Positions 17,466 through 24,600 are shown, numbered from the stretch's first letter. The stretch: DNA of 35,677 nucleotides from Sphingobacteriia bacterium (GCA_021286705.1 JAJTBW010000018.1:1-35677); one strand, 5' to 3'. Translations and numbers: made by a program. Notes: generated by a model not told the origin, from the letters alone.

Positions 17466-17687
17466 GCGGGATACAAAGGATACGTTGGTTTTGGCTTCGC
17501 TCAACCACCCCCACCGCTGCCTGAGCGAAGTCGAAGGCAATTTGAAGGGACTGAGCATGTCAAAGTGATCTATGACGCCCAAAATGCAACTGTAACCTCT
17601 TATATTGATAGCGAATTATTTGAGACTTATAATAATGAAGAAGTTGGTCTTATTATCATTAAGACTTATGATTCTTTTCGTTTTTAA
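17466..17687 (+). pseudogene. Coding remnant with an embedded dispersed repeat
   Basis: An open frame without a convincing start encodes a GYKGYVGFGF-like stretch, then a proline/arginine-rich segment. It continues with VIYDAQNATVTSYIDSELFE and NNEEVGLIIIKTYDSFRF, and stops at 17685-17687. The last 41 codons have natural composition and look like the true end of a protein. The odd middle comes from CTGAGCGAAGTCGAAG (17521-17536), which pairs in part with CTTCGCTCA (17495-17503), and from a GGGACTGAGCATGTC-type stretch. Both resemble repetitive motifs common in Bacteroidota intergenic DNA. The GYVGFGF motif recalls the C-terminus of the upstream secreted protein, so a decayed paralogue is the best guess. 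Confidence 0.4.
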
Positions 17688-17808
17688 TTTGTCTAAAAAC
17701 ATATTTATCAATCCTAAGGATTAGGTTAGATAGTTTATATACATAAAATAACTAACTTCGAGCCATAAAGAACACTGTCTATATACTCGAATTACTAACT
17801 TTACTCTT

Positions 17809-18417
17809 ATGAACTTTTTTCCATTGAATTGGAGTACAATAGAATTATTGTCGCTTGTTTTAATGATCTTTAGTTTGGCTTTGTTAATGCTTAGTTTTTT
17901 TATCGTAAGAACTGTTAAGATTAGTAAGGGTCTTAATTCGATCGGTTCAGAATTATCAAATGATTATAATGATAGTTTGGGTAAGGCCTGTCCCAGAAGT
18001 GATCTTATATGGATAAAAGGAGAGTTGGAGCGAATCCGAAGGATTATCGATAACAAGATCATTTTTCTGGATTCCAGGTTTTTTTTAGCGAGAAATCCTC
18101 TTGCTCTGACAAAAAAGGGGATGCAGTTTTCGGACGAGTTTGGTGCGTTTGAAATAATAAACCGTAACTGGATTGCTTTGTACTCGGTTATTAAAGAAGA
18201 GATTTCAATTCTCAATACTACCGAGACAGGGCAGTTTGTTCTTCTGGATATTCTTGGAAACCCTACTAAATATATTGATTCAGAAGGGATGAGCTCTTTG
18301 AGGCTTCATGCAGAGCTATCGAATGAGCCACTAGATCTTTATTTTAAAATAATCGGTGTTATGGTGCATGAGAGGTTGATTAGGCAGTTGAGTTGTCGTG
18401 GACGATTCGTTTTTTAG
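17809..18417 (+). CDS. Membrane-anchored protein of unknown function
   Basis: The 202-residue product has one strong membrane segment at about residues 11-34 (IELLSLVLMIFSLALLMLSFFIV), then a cytoplasmic or periplasmic domain of about 165 residues. That domain contains RNPLALTKKGMQFSDEFG, a pattern reminiscent of a short winged-helix-like segment, and an Ile/Leu-rich helix NWIALYSVIKEEISIL. No family was recognised. It is the first of four closely spaced plus-strand genes ending in a histidine kinase, which suggests a signalling role, but that is inference. A weak promoter candidate, TAACTTCG at 17753-17760, lies upstream. Confidence 0.7.
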   Translation: MNFFPLNWSTIELLSLVLMIFSLALLMLSFFIVRTVKISKGLNSIGSELSNDYNDSLGKACPRSDLIWIKGELERIRRIIDNKIIFLDSRFFLARNPLALTKKGMQFSDEFGAFEIINRNWIALYSVIKEEISILNTTETGQFVLLDILGNPTKYIDSEGMSSLRLHAELSNEPLDLYFKIIGVMVHERLIRQLSCRGRFVF

Positions 18418-18449
18418 GCACCTATCCATCCGTTTTCGGATTGTGTTGA

Positions 18450-19145
18450 TTGTCGCTTTTCGTTGTTATCTTATTGATATATAGTATTGTGAATTTGATG
18501 GTTTGTGGTTTGCTTATAATTAGGCAAGAATCAAATATTACTACAATGCTATTGAAATACTCTGAAATTAACTTTCTTAAATGGGTTTACGGACGGTTTG
18601 ATGTTAGGTTTGTTAAGCGATTTACTGAATTGTATGGCATAAGTCCGTACTATTTTAAACAGGAGATACCTGCCGAGGTTGACTATCGTGACTGGATAGA
18701 TGTTAAGTCTGAAGATGCCAGAGATTTGCCCCCGCATTTGTCTAATAACCTAAAGAATGATTTTTATCTCTCGGAAAATCATAAGGCAGCATTAAAGCAC
18801 TTTGGTAAACCTGACAGTATGGATTATTATCTTTCATCAAAGGGAATGGTTTCAACCTATGTTTTTCGATTGGCTTCTAACCATAACTTTTTATCTAAGA
18901 CTAAACTAAGACTCCTCTGTTTAGACAATAAAGTTGTAGCGGCTAGAGTATTTAGAAATATGATTAGTGTAGACCCTGATGCTGGCTGTCTCAGTAAGAA
19001 GGAGGCTCTTTCTAAGATTTTTAATGGAGCGTTTAGTTTTGAGGCTGAACAATGTAATTTGTATCTCGATAAATCAAATGGTATTGGCGTAAAGATAATG
19101 GACTCAATTACTGATTATGATATCATGATTCTTCGTTTGCCTTAA
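18450..19145 (+). CDS. Membrane-anchored protein of unknown function
   Basis: The frame opens at 18450 with TTG, directly after an in-frame stop. That start keeps a full N-terminal membrane helix (SLFVVILLIYSIVNLMVCGLLI). GTG at 18489 or ATG at 18498 would cut the helix, so TTG is preferred. The 231-residue product continues with an aromatic-rich region (LKWVYGRFDVRFVKRFTELY, SPYYFKQEIPAEVDYRDW) and a mixed alpha/beta C-terminal half. No family was recognised. It begins 32 bp after the previous gene, has the same single-anchor layout, and is followed by a small acidic protein and a kinase. Co-transcription of the four is likely. Confidence 0.65.
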   Translation: MSLFVVILLIYSIVNLMVCGLLIIRQESNITTMLLKYSEINFLKWVYGRFDVRFVKRFTELYGISPYYFKQEIPAEVDYRDWIDVKSEDARDLPPHLSNNLKNDFYLSENHKAALKHFGKPDSMDYYLSSKGMVSTYVFRLASNHNFLSKTKLRLLCLDNKVVAARVFRNMISVDPDAGCLSKKEALSKIFNGAFSFEAEQCNLYLDKSNGIGVKIMDSITDYDIMILRLP

Positions 19146-19272
19146 AAGTGTAACTAATTGAACACACATCTCGTTGTTCAATCGCATCTTAGTTAATGAA
19201 AGACCGAAATCGGACTTTGCTGCTTTCCCTCGTGTTAGTAAGACTTTCTCTACCCGAATTTACTCTGTAACA

Positions 19273-19692
19273 ATGACCACAAGACCAAAAAAAGTATCTC
19301 TTGGCAGTAGACCAAGGCAGAAAATAAAAGAAGAGATCAATAAAGTGAATGAAGATGTTATCACCTCATGGTTTCTAGAAAATAATCTCCGGAAGCAATT
19401 GAACGGAGCGGAACAACTAAACATGAGTGATGACTTTTCATTTAAAGAGGATGATATTCAAGCTTCGTCTCATGCCCTGAGCGGTTCTATATGGTGTCAA
19501 TTGGTACATGATAATAGGGATGAAGTTAATAATCCACCAGATGATAGTGATTTATTGGCTGAGCAGTGGGAATTAATCGGAATAATCCAGAGACATTTAA
19601 TTCGAATGTCAGCCAAGCGTAGGAAAGATAGCAAAGAGCTTATAGAAGTCTTATATAATTTAATGATCTCTGTGAAGCTTATCACACCATAA
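19273..19692 (+). CDS. Small hydrophilic protein of unknown function
   Basis: The frame is open from a TTG at 19174, but the ATG at 19273 is preferred. From there the product is 139 residues: a basic head (MTTRPKKVSLGSRPRQKIKEE), an acidic middle (NMSDDFSFKEDD and NNPPDDSDLLAEQWELI) and a helical C-terminus rich in Lys/Arg (RMSAKRRKDSKELIEVLYNL). It has no membrane segment or signal peptide. No family was recognised. It lies between a membrane protein and the pseudo-receiver kinase, 48 bp before the latter, so a soluble accessory or adaptor is possible. If the TTG start is used, 33 residues are added. Confidence 0.55.
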   Translation: MTTRPKKVSLGSRPRQKIKEEINKVNEDVITSWFLENNLRKQLNGAEQLNMSDDFSFKEDDIQASSHALSGSIWCQLVHDNRDEVNNPPDDSDLLAEQWELIGIIQRHLIRMSAKRRKDSKELIEVLYNLMISVKLITP

Positions 19693-19740
19693 ATATATAA
19701 CGGATAAGTAAAATATTGGTCAGACGCAAATCACCTAAGA

Positions 19741-20880
19741 ATGAATAACAGACGAGCCGCACTTATCTTGCTAATAGAATATAACCCTGAATATAACTCT
19801 TCTCTGACAGAGTTTCTTGAGTCTGAGAATTATGAATTAGTAAGAGTTCACTCAACTGAAAAGGCCTTTGATCTGCTGAAAACGGAGAAGCCAGAGCTAT
19901 TTCTTATTGAGCATCCGTTGGCGAAGGATGACTCATTGGAGGCTCTTAAGCGACTGAGGGCTACTGAAGAGCTTGCTTGTACACCTATAATCATCCTAGC
20001 GGAGAGTATTGATAGTTCTAATTTTCGACAATTCATGAGCGCAGGTGCTGATGATATCATATCCAGGGCATCGTTTTCAGAGATCAAGAACTCTATCTCT
20101 ATTCGACTTAATAGGGTTTCTCACTTCTCTAAACTAATGCAGGATCAACTTAATGATCTGCGCTCACGGATTCTGAAGGCTGTGCCTCATGAATTAAGAA
20201 CTCCTTTAAACGGTATCTATGGCTTAGCTCAGCTTCTAAAGGATTCTCCTGAGGTATTTTCATACGAAGAGTTTAAGTTTTTTGGTCTAAATCTGCTCGA
20301 AAGCTCAGAGCGAATGAGGCAATTGGTAGAGCGATACATTCTATACACTGAAATTGAGGCTGGTTATACCTATCGTCTCTATTCTGTTACTCCGATTCAT
20401 GCCCATCATTTTATACTAAATGCAGCTGGAAAAGTGGCTCAGCATAAGGGTCGCCTGACAGATTTAGATCTGCAATTGGAATCGGTCATGACCCTTCTCT
20501 CTGATGAGGTAATAAATGTTATTACTTTTGAATTGGTTGAGAATGCTTTTAAGTTCTCAAAGCCTGGACAGACCATCATTGTAAGGTCTTACTCACACGA
20601 CGATATAGTTTATCTGGAGATTGATGACTTGGGTTCTGGATTATCTCAACAAGAACTTGAGCAGTCAGGAGCCTTTATCCAGTACAATTGTAAGGTTCAG
20701 GCGCAACAGGGTTCAGGCTTGGGTCTAATCATCGTAAGAAGGATTCTCAATCTCGCTGGTGGCTCAATTGAAGTGGTTAAAAAACAAGAAAAGGGTACCA
20801 CTATTCGAGTGAGACTCCCCGGTATTGTTCAGGGGAGACACACTTTGATAAGTAAGGATCGTTTTCAATTGAAGATATAA
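19741..20880 (+). CDS. Histidine kinase with N-terminal pseudo-receiver domain
   Basis: The 379-residue protein has a receiver fold at about residues 5-125 and a complete kinase core at about 140-362. The receiver is degenerate at every key position. The acidic pocket keeps only E13, the phospho-acceptor Asp is replaced by E57 (LFLIEHPL), the conserved Thr/Ser by A87 (PIIILAES) and the conserved Lys by R109. Glu at the acceptor site can mimic phosphorylation in some receivers. The kinase motifs are intact: H150 in VPHELRTPLNG, N268 in ELVENAFKFS, D296-L-G-S-G in G1 and GSGLGL (324-329) in G2. It is soluble. It follows three unrecognised genes and likely receives its input through them. No target regulator is nearby. 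Confidence 0.85.
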   Translation: MNNRRAALILLIEYNPEYNSSLTEFLESENYELVRVHSTEKAFDLLKTEKPELFLIEHPLAKDDSLEALKRLRATEELACTPIIILAESIDSSNFRQFMSAGADDIISRASFSEIKNSISIRLNRVSHFSKLMQDQLNDLRSRILKAVPHELRTPLNGIYGLAQLLKDSPEVFSYEEFKFFGLNLLESSERMRQLVERYILYTEIEAGYTYRLYSVTPIHAHHFILNAAGKVAQHKGRLTDLDLQLESVMTLLSDEVINVITFELVENAFKFSKPGQTIIVRSYSHDDIVYLEIDDLGSGLSQQELEQSGAFIQYNCKVQAQQGSGLGLIIVRRILNLAGGSIEVVKKQEKGTTIRVRLPGIVQGRHTLISKDRFQLKI

Positions 20881-20889
20881 GAGTGGGGA

Positions 20890-21075
20890 GAAATTGGATG
20901 CACTTCGTGCATCGGGACACGGATTTACATGGAGTTGATGCACTTCGTGCATCGGACATAGGCACACGGATTTAATCAGAGTTGATGCACTTCGTGCATC
21001 GGGACCTAGGCACACGGATTTAATCATAGTTGATGCACTTCGTGCATCGGACCTAGGCACACGGATTTTACGGAT
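20890..21075. repeat. Tandem array of about 47-bp units built on a GATGCAC-TTC-GTGCATC hairpin
   Basis: The 17-bp palindrome GATGCACTTCGTGCATC (7-bp perfect stem, TTC loop) occurs at 20897-20913, 20937-20953, 20984-21000 and 21032-21048, giving spacings of 40, 47 and 48 bp. Between copies the sequence is also conserved (GGGACCTAGGCACACGGATTT-like), so this is a tandem repeat rather than a repeat-spacer array. Further single or variant copies lie at 21785, 22276, 22325 and 22438. Confidence 0.85.
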
Positions 21076-21396
21076 TTAAACGGATTCCACGGATTGATTA
21101 GAACACTGATAATTGAACTGGCTGCTGGCTTTTGTCATCTGGCTACAGGCAGCCGTTGGGTTCTTTGCTAATATTGAATTCTTGAATCTTGAATCAGTCC
21201 TCTGTGAAATGCGGAGCCGCCAGCTGCCAGTTGCCAGACGCCATTCGTTGCTTTGCTAATTTTGAATTCTTGAATCTTGAATACCCCTCTGTGAAATACT
21301 GATACCGCCAGTGTCCAACCGCCAGCTGCCATTCTTCGCTAATTAACAAAAATTGTACCAATCTGTCACATGGACACTTTTGTCACTATTAGCGCT

Positions 21397-21456
21397 GCTC
21401 CCAAAAATGGAGAAATTCGTCGCAAAAAAGCGCAATTTTGTATGATTTTTAGGAGC
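21397..21456. repeat. Imperfect inverted repeat, about 60 bp
   Basis: GCTCCCAAAAAT (21397-21408) and ATTTTTAGGAGC (21445-21456) pair with one mismatch around a 36-nt centre that can itself pair in part (AAATT/AATTT). It directly precedes the 11-bp array at 21461. It could be a small palindromic element or an RNA hairpin. Confidence 0.4.
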
Positions 21457-21460
21457 CCAT

Positions 21461-21515
21461 CATAAGAGAGTCATAAGAGCGATATAAGAGAGATATAAGA
21501 GGGATATAAGAGAAG
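21461..21515. repeat. 11-bp tandem array, YATAAGAGNGW x5
   Basis: Five contiguous 11-mers: CATAAGAGAGT, CATAAGAGCGA, TATAAGAGAGA, TATAAGAGGGA and TATAAGAGAAG. The unit length matches the arrays at 17283-17348 and 17373-17416. Confidence 0.85.
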
Positions 21516-21724
21516 GGCTTGTAGTATTCGGGAAATCAATTAGTTACGAGTTTGATGGTTGATTTTATGTAAATATCAAGTAATCAAGTGTTTAAGAATT
21601 ACATCATTTTTATAGAATTTTATAAAAAAAGTGAGAAATGGCTGTTTGTAGAGGTAGGATGGTTCCAAAAAATGGAAGATTAGGGGGCTTTGCCCACATA
21701 ATCGTAGGCGTGTGGATTTAAACA

Positions 21725-21922
21725 GATTCCACGGATATTTTGGGTCACAGTGTTTCACAGTGGAAAACGGTGTATCACAGTGTAGATGCACTTCGTGCAT
21801 GAGGTGATGAATAGGTGCGTAGTACCGGAAATAGGAAGGTGTTATTAGATCTGGCCGCTGGCTTTTAGCATCTGGCCACAGGCAGCCGTTGGGTTCTACG
21901 CTAATCTTGAATTCTTGAATCT
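21725..21922. repeat. 198-bp perfect direct repeat, copy 1
   Basis: Read base by base against 22378-22575, this copy is identical over 198 bp, from GATTCCACGGATATT to GAATTCTTGAATCT, with an offset of 653 bp. It contains CACAGTG units, the GATGCAC-TTC-GTGCAT hairpin and the GGTGCGTAGTACCGGAA motif. Perfect identity in non-coding DNA points to recent duplication or gene conversion. Confidence 0.92.
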
Positions 21923-22377
21923 AGAATACCCCCCCCTGTGAAATCCGCAGCTGATACCGCCAGCCGCCAGCCGCCATTCTTCCCTAATTTTGATTTCTTT
22001 AATCTTGAATCAGTCCCCTGTGAAATGCGGAGCCGCCAGCCGCCAGCTGCCAGTTGCCATTTAGGATCCTAGTGGTTTTCAATTGTCCCAAGGGTTGCAA
22101 TTGTCCCATGAAATTGTAAAGCCAATTAGAATTAACCATGCCCCTCTAAAACCAGCCTACAGGGAATAAAACATCAAATCAGGTAGGAGCCAGGTGCGTT
22201 AGCACCGGAAATATTTGTAGCCGTCAGGTAAGGTACCCAATAAGATTTTTGGAAGGTGCAGCGCACCGGAATAGGTAGATGCACTTCGCGCATCGGGACC
22301 TAGGCACACGGATTTAAACAGAGTGGATGCACTTCGAGCATCGGGACACAGGCACACGGATTTTACGGATTTAAACG

Positions 22378-22575
22378 GATTCCACGGATATTTTGGGTCA
22401 CAGTGTTTCACAGTGGAAAACGGTGTATCACAGTGTAGATGCACTTCGTGCATGAGGTGATGAATAGGTGCGTAGTACCGGAAATAGGAAGGTGTTATTA
22501 GATCTGGCCGCTGGCTTTTAGCATCTGGCCACAGGCAGCCGTTGGGTTCTACGCTAATCTTGAATTCTTGAATCT
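22378..22575. repeat. 198-bp perfect direct repeat, copy 2
   Basis: This is the second copy of 21725-21922. Similarity continues upstream with one mismatch (GGATTTAAACGG against GGATTTAAACAG) and drops downstream, where CTTGAATCAG replaces CTAGAATACC. Confidence 0.92.
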
Positions 22576-22816
22576 TGAATCAGTCCCCTGTGAAATCCGG
22601 AGCCGCCAGCTGCCAGCCGCTAGCTGCCAGATGCCATTTGTGCTTCTTGCTCGGCCTTACCTCCATTCTTTATAATCTGTGTCCCTGTTTTTTTTAACAA
22701 TCTAACACATTGAAAGATTTACATTTAATGAGAAAATGAACAACTTTTTGTATGAAAATAGTGGTAACTCTACATCAATTTATTATAAATTAGCCTTAGC
22801 GTAAAAGAATAGTTTC

Positions 22817-22960
22817 TATCTTTGGCACCGGGAATAAAGGAAATCCCTAAGTAATCAAAGTAGACTATAAGAGATTGTTGATCATTCGTTCTTACCGGTA
22901 AACAACAGCAACGGCACTTTGGAGGCAACCCCGCGGTTAACAGATGGGTTGTCCATAACT
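22817..22960 (+). ncRNA. Possible small RNA or long 5' leader
   Basis: TATCTTTG at 22817-22824 matches the -7 consensus, although no TTG lies at the right distance upstream. The unique sequence that follows contains a GGGA/TCCC hairpin, the 10-bp palindrome TTACCGGTAA near 22895 and a strong stem in which GGCAACCC pairs with GGGTTGTC around a 14-nt loop (about 22925-22953). No open frame of useful length is present. It could be a free-standing RNA or the start of the polysaccharide-cluster transcript. No known RNA family was recognised with confidence. Confidence 0.3.
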
Positions 22961-23023
22961 ATATAAAACAACACAACATTTCCACTTAAATTTAATTTCA
23001 CGAGTACTCCGTATGCATGAAAC

Positions 23024-23053
23024 TTGTTTACATGTGTAGAAAATCTATATATG
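23024..23053 (+). promoter_or_regulatory. Candidate promoter upstream of the S23-type gene
   Basis: TTG at 23024-23026 and TATATATG at 23046-23053 (one mismatch to TAnnTTTG) are 19 bp apart. The transcript would start near 23060 and carry the hairpin array 23159-23234 in its leader. Confidence 0.3.
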
Positions 23054-23158
23054 TTCAATGATCTGGATAGCGTACTAAAAAACAGGATGTTACATCAAAG
23101 AGGATGTGACTGACGGGGCGAAGCTATGTAGAGACGGGACGCCGGAGGCGGCAGGGAA

Positions 23159-23234
23159 ATCGCTCCGCGATAGCGGGGGAGTTGCTTCGCAACAGCGGGG
23201 AATCGCTTCGCGATGCGGGGAGTTGCTTCGCAAC
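23159..23234. repeat. Alternating 13-nt hairpin array (ATCGC-loop-GCGAT / GTTGC-loop-GCAAC)
   Basis: Four perfect 5-bp hairpins with TCC or TTC loops lie at 23159-23171, 23181-23193, 23202-23214 and 23222-23234. Two stem sequences alternate, and the first three hairpins are followed by a GCGGGGA-type spacer. The stem sequence changes while pairing is kept. The array ends 42 bp before the S23-type gene. Confidence 0.8.
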
Positions 23235-23276
23235 CGGAAAAGAATCCTTACATAGTTGGATTCATAGGATAGGAAG

Positions 23277-23633
23277 ATGGAAGGGTTTAGGTTCGAGAAG
23301 CTTGATATTTGGAAAAAAGCTATTGAGGTAGGCGATAAGCTATATGATGTTAGTGAGATAGCAAATGATAAAAAGCTTTATCGATTTGCCGAACAGTTGA
23401 GAGCAGCGTCTTTGAGTATTTCCAACAACATTGCTGAAGGATCTGGCTCTGTTTCAAATAAAGAATTTGCAAGTTTTCTGAATATAGCTAGGCGTTCTGT
23501 TTTTGAATGTGCAAATATTCTCTATGTTTTTCAGAGAAGAGAATTACTAACAGAATCCCAACGATTGAGTTTGTATCATGATTTAATAGATTTGAGCAGA
23601 AGTATCTATTATTTTCGACAAACTCTTCTTTAA
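23277..23633 (+). CDS. Four-helix-bundle protein, 23S rRNA intervening-sequence (S23/IVP) family
   Basis: The 118-residue protein has the family's length and landmarks: FEKLDIWKKAIEVGDKLYD at the N-terminus, then LRAASLSISNNIAEGSG, matching the conserved SIPSNIAEG signature. FLNIARRSVFECANIL and a final helix (LSRSIYYFRQTL) follow. Relatives are encoded inside 23S rRNA intervening sequences or stand alone, and they form pentameric four-helix bundles; Avd of diversity-generating retroelements has the same fold. Here it stands alone, with a hairpin array upstream and a 101-bp array downstream, at the left edge of a polysaccharide cluster. No reverse transcriptase or rRNA is present, so its job is unknown. 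Confidence 0.88.
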   Translation: MEGFRFEKLDIWKKAIEVGDKLYDVSEIANDKKLYRFAEQLRAASLSISNNIAEGSGSVSNKEFASFLNIARRSVFECANILYVFQRRELLTESQRLSLYHDLIDLSRSIYYFRQTLL

Positions 23634-23726
23634 CTAGAATGATTTTTACGAAAAGTTGAATAAATCTTAAATCTAAAGGAGAGGCTCTACCCAGCAAAGA
23701 TTTGAACTTGTTCAAAACTTTTCGCC

Positions 23727-24029
23727 GCACAAAACGAAACGAAGTTGAGTTTTGCCCCCTGCCAATACCCTTGCGCAGCAAAGGTTTGCCCCTGCACAAA
23801 TCGTAACGAAGTGAAGGTTTGTCCCCAGCACAAAACGAAACGCAGTTGAGTTTTGCCCCCTGCCAATACCCTTGCAAAGCAAAGTTTTGCCTCTGCACAA
23901 ATCGTAACGAAATGAAGATTTGTCCCCAGCACAAAACGAAACGCAGTTGAGTTTTGCCCCCTGTCAATACCTTTGCAAAGCAAAGTTTTGCCCCTGCACA
24001 AATCGTAACGAAGTGAAGATTTGTCCCCA
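23727..24029. repeat. 101-bp tandem repeat, three copies
   Basis: Units start at 23727, 23828 and 23929 with GCACAAAACGAAACG and are exactly 101 bp apart. The third ends at 24029. Each unit contains paired arms, CAAAAC/GTTTTG and ACAAATC/GATTTGT (clearest in units 2 and 3), separated by CCCCCTGCCAATACC-like linkers. A few substitutions distinguish the copies. The array fills most of the gap 23634-24058 between the S23-type gene and the cupin gene. Minus-strand frames through it encode repetitive peptides and are not called genes. Confidence 0.9.
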
Positions 24030-24058
24030 GCCTGCGTAGCAGTCCCCGCTCATCCCAT

Positions 24059-24508
24059 ATGCTCTCAGAAATCCACACTCCTTCTCTGATCCCGGGCTCA
24101 TTCTTCTCCGATCCACGCGGTCGCATCGATTTTGTAAATGATTTTGTTGTAAATGACTTTGTTAGAGTCTACCGTATCACGCATGATGATCCTTCTGTAA
24201 TTCGGGCCTGGCAAGGACATCGAAACGAGGTGAAAGCCTTCTGGGTTGTTAAAGGCAGTTTTGTGATCAATGCCGTTAAGGTAGATGACTTTGACAACAT
24301 CAATAACGAAATAAAGCCCGAAGCCTTCAAATTGGAGGCCAACGAAAGCAAGATATTAGTGATCCCCGGTGGCTATGCCAATGGCTTCAAAGCTTTAGAA
24401 GAGGGCTCAACCATGGTGGTCTTCTCAAACCTCGGACTAGATGACTCAGCAATAGATATGGTAAGAATAGATTTGAATACTTTCGAATTCTTGAATGTTG
24501 AATTTTGA
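24059..24508 (+). CDS. RmlC-like cupin, sugar-nucleotide epimerase/isomerase family
   Basis: The 149-residue protein is a single cupin domain resembling dTDP-4-dehydrorhamnose 3,5-epimerase-like proteins. Family-type motifs are DPRGRIDFVNDF near residue 19, RAWQGHRNEVKAFWVVKGSF around 48-67, and VIPGGYANGFKALEEGSTMVVFS around 100-122. It probably modifies or binds a nucleotide sugar in the polysaccharide pathway, but the substrate is not clear, and it is shorter than classical RmlC (about 180). Its last residues (TFEFLNVEF) are encoded by a TTGAAT-type repeat that continues past the stop codon, so the natural C-terminus may have been replaced. It is the first gene of the polysaccharide cluster. 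Confidence 0.75.
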   Translation: MLSEIHTPSLIPGSFFSDPRGRIDFVNDFVVNDFVRVYRITHDDPSVIRAWQGHRNEVKAFWVVKGSFVINAVKVDDFDNINNEIKPEAFKLEANESKILVIPGGYANGFKALEEGSTMVVFSNLGLDDSAIDMVRIDLNTFEFLNVEF

Positions 24509-24556
24509 ATCTTGAATTGCATATCCTTGAATTTCGAATCTTGAATTTTTCCTGCC
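24484..24556. repeat. TTGAAT repeat tract at the 3' end of the cupin gene
   Basis: Repeated GAATTCTTGAAT, TTGAATCTTGAAT and similar units cover the last eight codons of the cupin gene and about 50 bp beyond. The same GAATTCTTGAATCTTGAAT phrase occurs three or more times in the repeat island (near 21180, 21260, 21910 and 22565). Confidence 0.65.
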
Positions 24557-24600
24557 AGCAGCCTTCCCTTTAATTCATTTAGCTCTTAAATTAACATTTC

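Larger units (their letters stand above)
20881..23276. other. 2.4-kb non-coding repeat island
   Basis: No credible protein-coding gene was found between the kinase and the S23-type gene. Minus-strand frames here repeat peptides such as DARSAST and begin MHEVH because they run through the repeats. The island holds about 47-bp hairpin repeats (20890-21075), three degenerate modules containing TTGAATTCTTGAATC and runs of GCCGCCAGC (near 21117-21345, 21850-22060 and 22508-22640), an 11-bp array, a 198-bp duplication, and GGTGC-loop-GCACC hairpins near 21815, 22194, 22254 and 22468. Two CAATTGTCCCA copies lie at 22080 and 22098. About 22660-23150 is mostly unique sequence, with a possible leader RNA and a promoter. 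Confidence 0.8.

Noticed and set aside
20897..21048. CRISPR-like array of 17-bp palindromic repeats
   Set aside because: The 23-31 bp between copies are nearly the same sequence rather than unique spacers, the repeat is short, and there are no cas genes.
20764..22453. Minus-strand ORFs with repeated DARSAST or MHEVH peptides
   Set aside because: They follow the 47-48 bp and 198-bp DNA repeats; 48 bp keeps the frame open by chance. No start signals or family resemblance.
21725..22575. Template/variable repeat pair of a diversity-generating retroelement, given the Avd-like S23 protein nearby
   Set aside because: The two copies are identical with no adenine-specific changes, no reverse transcriptase gene is present, and neither copy lies in a coding sequence.
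22660..23150. tmRNA, SRP RNA or RNase P RNA
   Set aside because: No matching conserved motifs were recognised; only generic hairpins are visible.
23488..24126. Minus-strand ORFs (up to 212 codons) with repeated FRFVLCWGQ-like peptides
   Set aside because: Produced by the 101-bp tandem array, antisense to the S23-type gene and its flank; several overlapping frames give similar peptides.
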